The notes under the pieces are model-generated. The model had not been told where the DNA came from. It saw nothing but the letters and a program-made list of their open reading frames with translations, and did no database searches. A program made the position numbers and the translations under genes. From Campylobacterota bacterium (GTDB lineage: Bacteria; Campylobacterota; Campylobacteria; Campylobacterales; Sulfurovaceae), in NCBI GenBank assembly GCA_015488875.1, contig WFMX01000114.1, positions 1 through 5,751 of the forward strand: 5,751 bases of DNA, read 5' to 3'. Position 1 is the first letter of the stretch. Every line of letters begins with the position of its first letter. Positions 5,580-5,751 of this stretch are shown piece after piece.

Positions 5580-5731
5580 GGGGACACAGGTTTCATTCGC
5601 TTCGCTCACAAAACCAATGTCCTCTAACTGTATCGAACGGTAGGGGTCTGCTGATAATGATATGCGTAGCGTAGCGAAGTGTATCGTTATCACCTGACCT
5701 CGGCTGAAATATGTCAGTGTTGCAGTCGAGG
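5580..5731 (+). ncRNA. Candidate structured RNA or small hairpin-rich element
   Basis: No convincing coding frame, but a chain of helices. H1: GGGGACA (5580-5586) with TGTCCTC (5618-5624), then after a 2x2 internal loop GGTTT (5589-5593) with AAACC (5611-5615). H2: 5621-5631 with 5637-5646, ten pairs, one bulged A, loop ATCGA; it shares CCTC with H1. H3: TGATAATGATA (5652-5662) with TATCGTTATCA (5682-5692), eleven pairs. H4: CCTCGGCTG (5698-5706) with CAGTCGAGG (5723-5731), nine pairs, whose loop (TCAG, 5714-5717) can pair with CTGA at 5694-5697 as a pseudoknot. Each helix has at least one G·T pair, which would be an A·C mismatch in a - strand transcript, so a + strand RNA is favoured. The segment is less AT-rich than its surroundings. 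It could be a noncoding RNA, a palindrome-type mobile element or the start of an element continuing past the window. H1 has no T tract, so it is not a standard terminator. Confidence 0.5.
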
Positions 5732-5734
5732 GCG

Positions 5735-5746
5735 AACGATCACTAT
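5735..5746 (+). repeat. 12-bp direct repeat, right copy
   Basis: AACGATCACTAT again, 169 bp downstream of the first copy and just past helix H4. Sequence outside the 12 bases differs between the copies (GCGGGG after the left copy, ATAAG after the right). Confidence 0.7.
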
Positions 5747-5751
5747 ATAAG

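Noticed and set aside
5646..5710. TPP-riboswitch-like words (GATAATG, GCGTAG, ACCTGA, GGCTGA)
   Set aside because: They occur in the wrong order and without the conserved helices of a TPP riboswitch.
5649..5712. Hammerhead-ribozyme-like CTGATAA and GAAA
   Set aside because: The CUGAUGA core is not exact and the three-way junction cannot be formed with these positions.
5578..5734. MITE with 12-bp target-site duplication
   Set aside because: The sequence just inside the two repeats shows no terminal inverted repeat, so a classic MITE is not supported; other mobile-element types remain open.

Overview
The window looks like a chromosomal piece of an AT-rich Campylobacterota (epsilonproteobacterium), perhaps a Sulfurimonas/Sulfurovum-like free-living relative. 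This is inferred from the tsaE-lptB gene pair, the protein sequences, heavy use of AGA arginine codons and clear AGGAG ribosome-binding sites. No species can be named from the sequence alone.

Layout. 1-348 (+) is the 3' end of a WD40-repeat protein whose start lies outside the window. 496-571 (-) is a complete tRNA-Arg(CCU) with an encoded CCA. 709-3088 (-) is a tightly packed operon, read from high to low coordinates: a small S4-domain RNA-binding protein resembling RqcP/Hsp15, trpD, tsaE and lptB, with gaps of 1, 9 and 0 nt. 3147-3776 (-) is a membrane-anchored protein of unknown function. From a 208-bp divergent intergenic region, a secreted 5'-nucleotidase-family metallophosphoesterase (3985-5562) is read on the + strand. 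The last 189 bases hold no convincing gene but have several strong imperfect hairpins framed by a 12-bp direct repeat.

How the genes relate. The operon joins housekeeping jobs that do not form one pathway: ribosome/RNA binding (S4 protein), tryptophan synthesis (TrpD), the t6A37 tRNA modification (TsaE) and LPS export (LptB). The neighbouring tRNA-Arg(CCU) has U36 and A37, so it should be a substrate of the t6A pathway that TsaE serves. The nucleotidase is a periplasmic phosphate/nucleoside-scavenging enzyme with an atypical first metal motif (D-x-Q instead of D-x-H).

Most noteworthy. The 5566-5746 segment can fold as an RNA into three or four consecutive helices, one with a potential H-type pseudoknot and two that compete for the same strand. 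Wobble pairs are placed so that the + strand transcript folds better than the - strand. It is either an undescribed structured RNA, a small mobile element, or the 5' part of a larger element beginning beyond the window (for example a HEARO/omega-RNA-like element). This identification is a hypothesis; the base pairing is directly visible.
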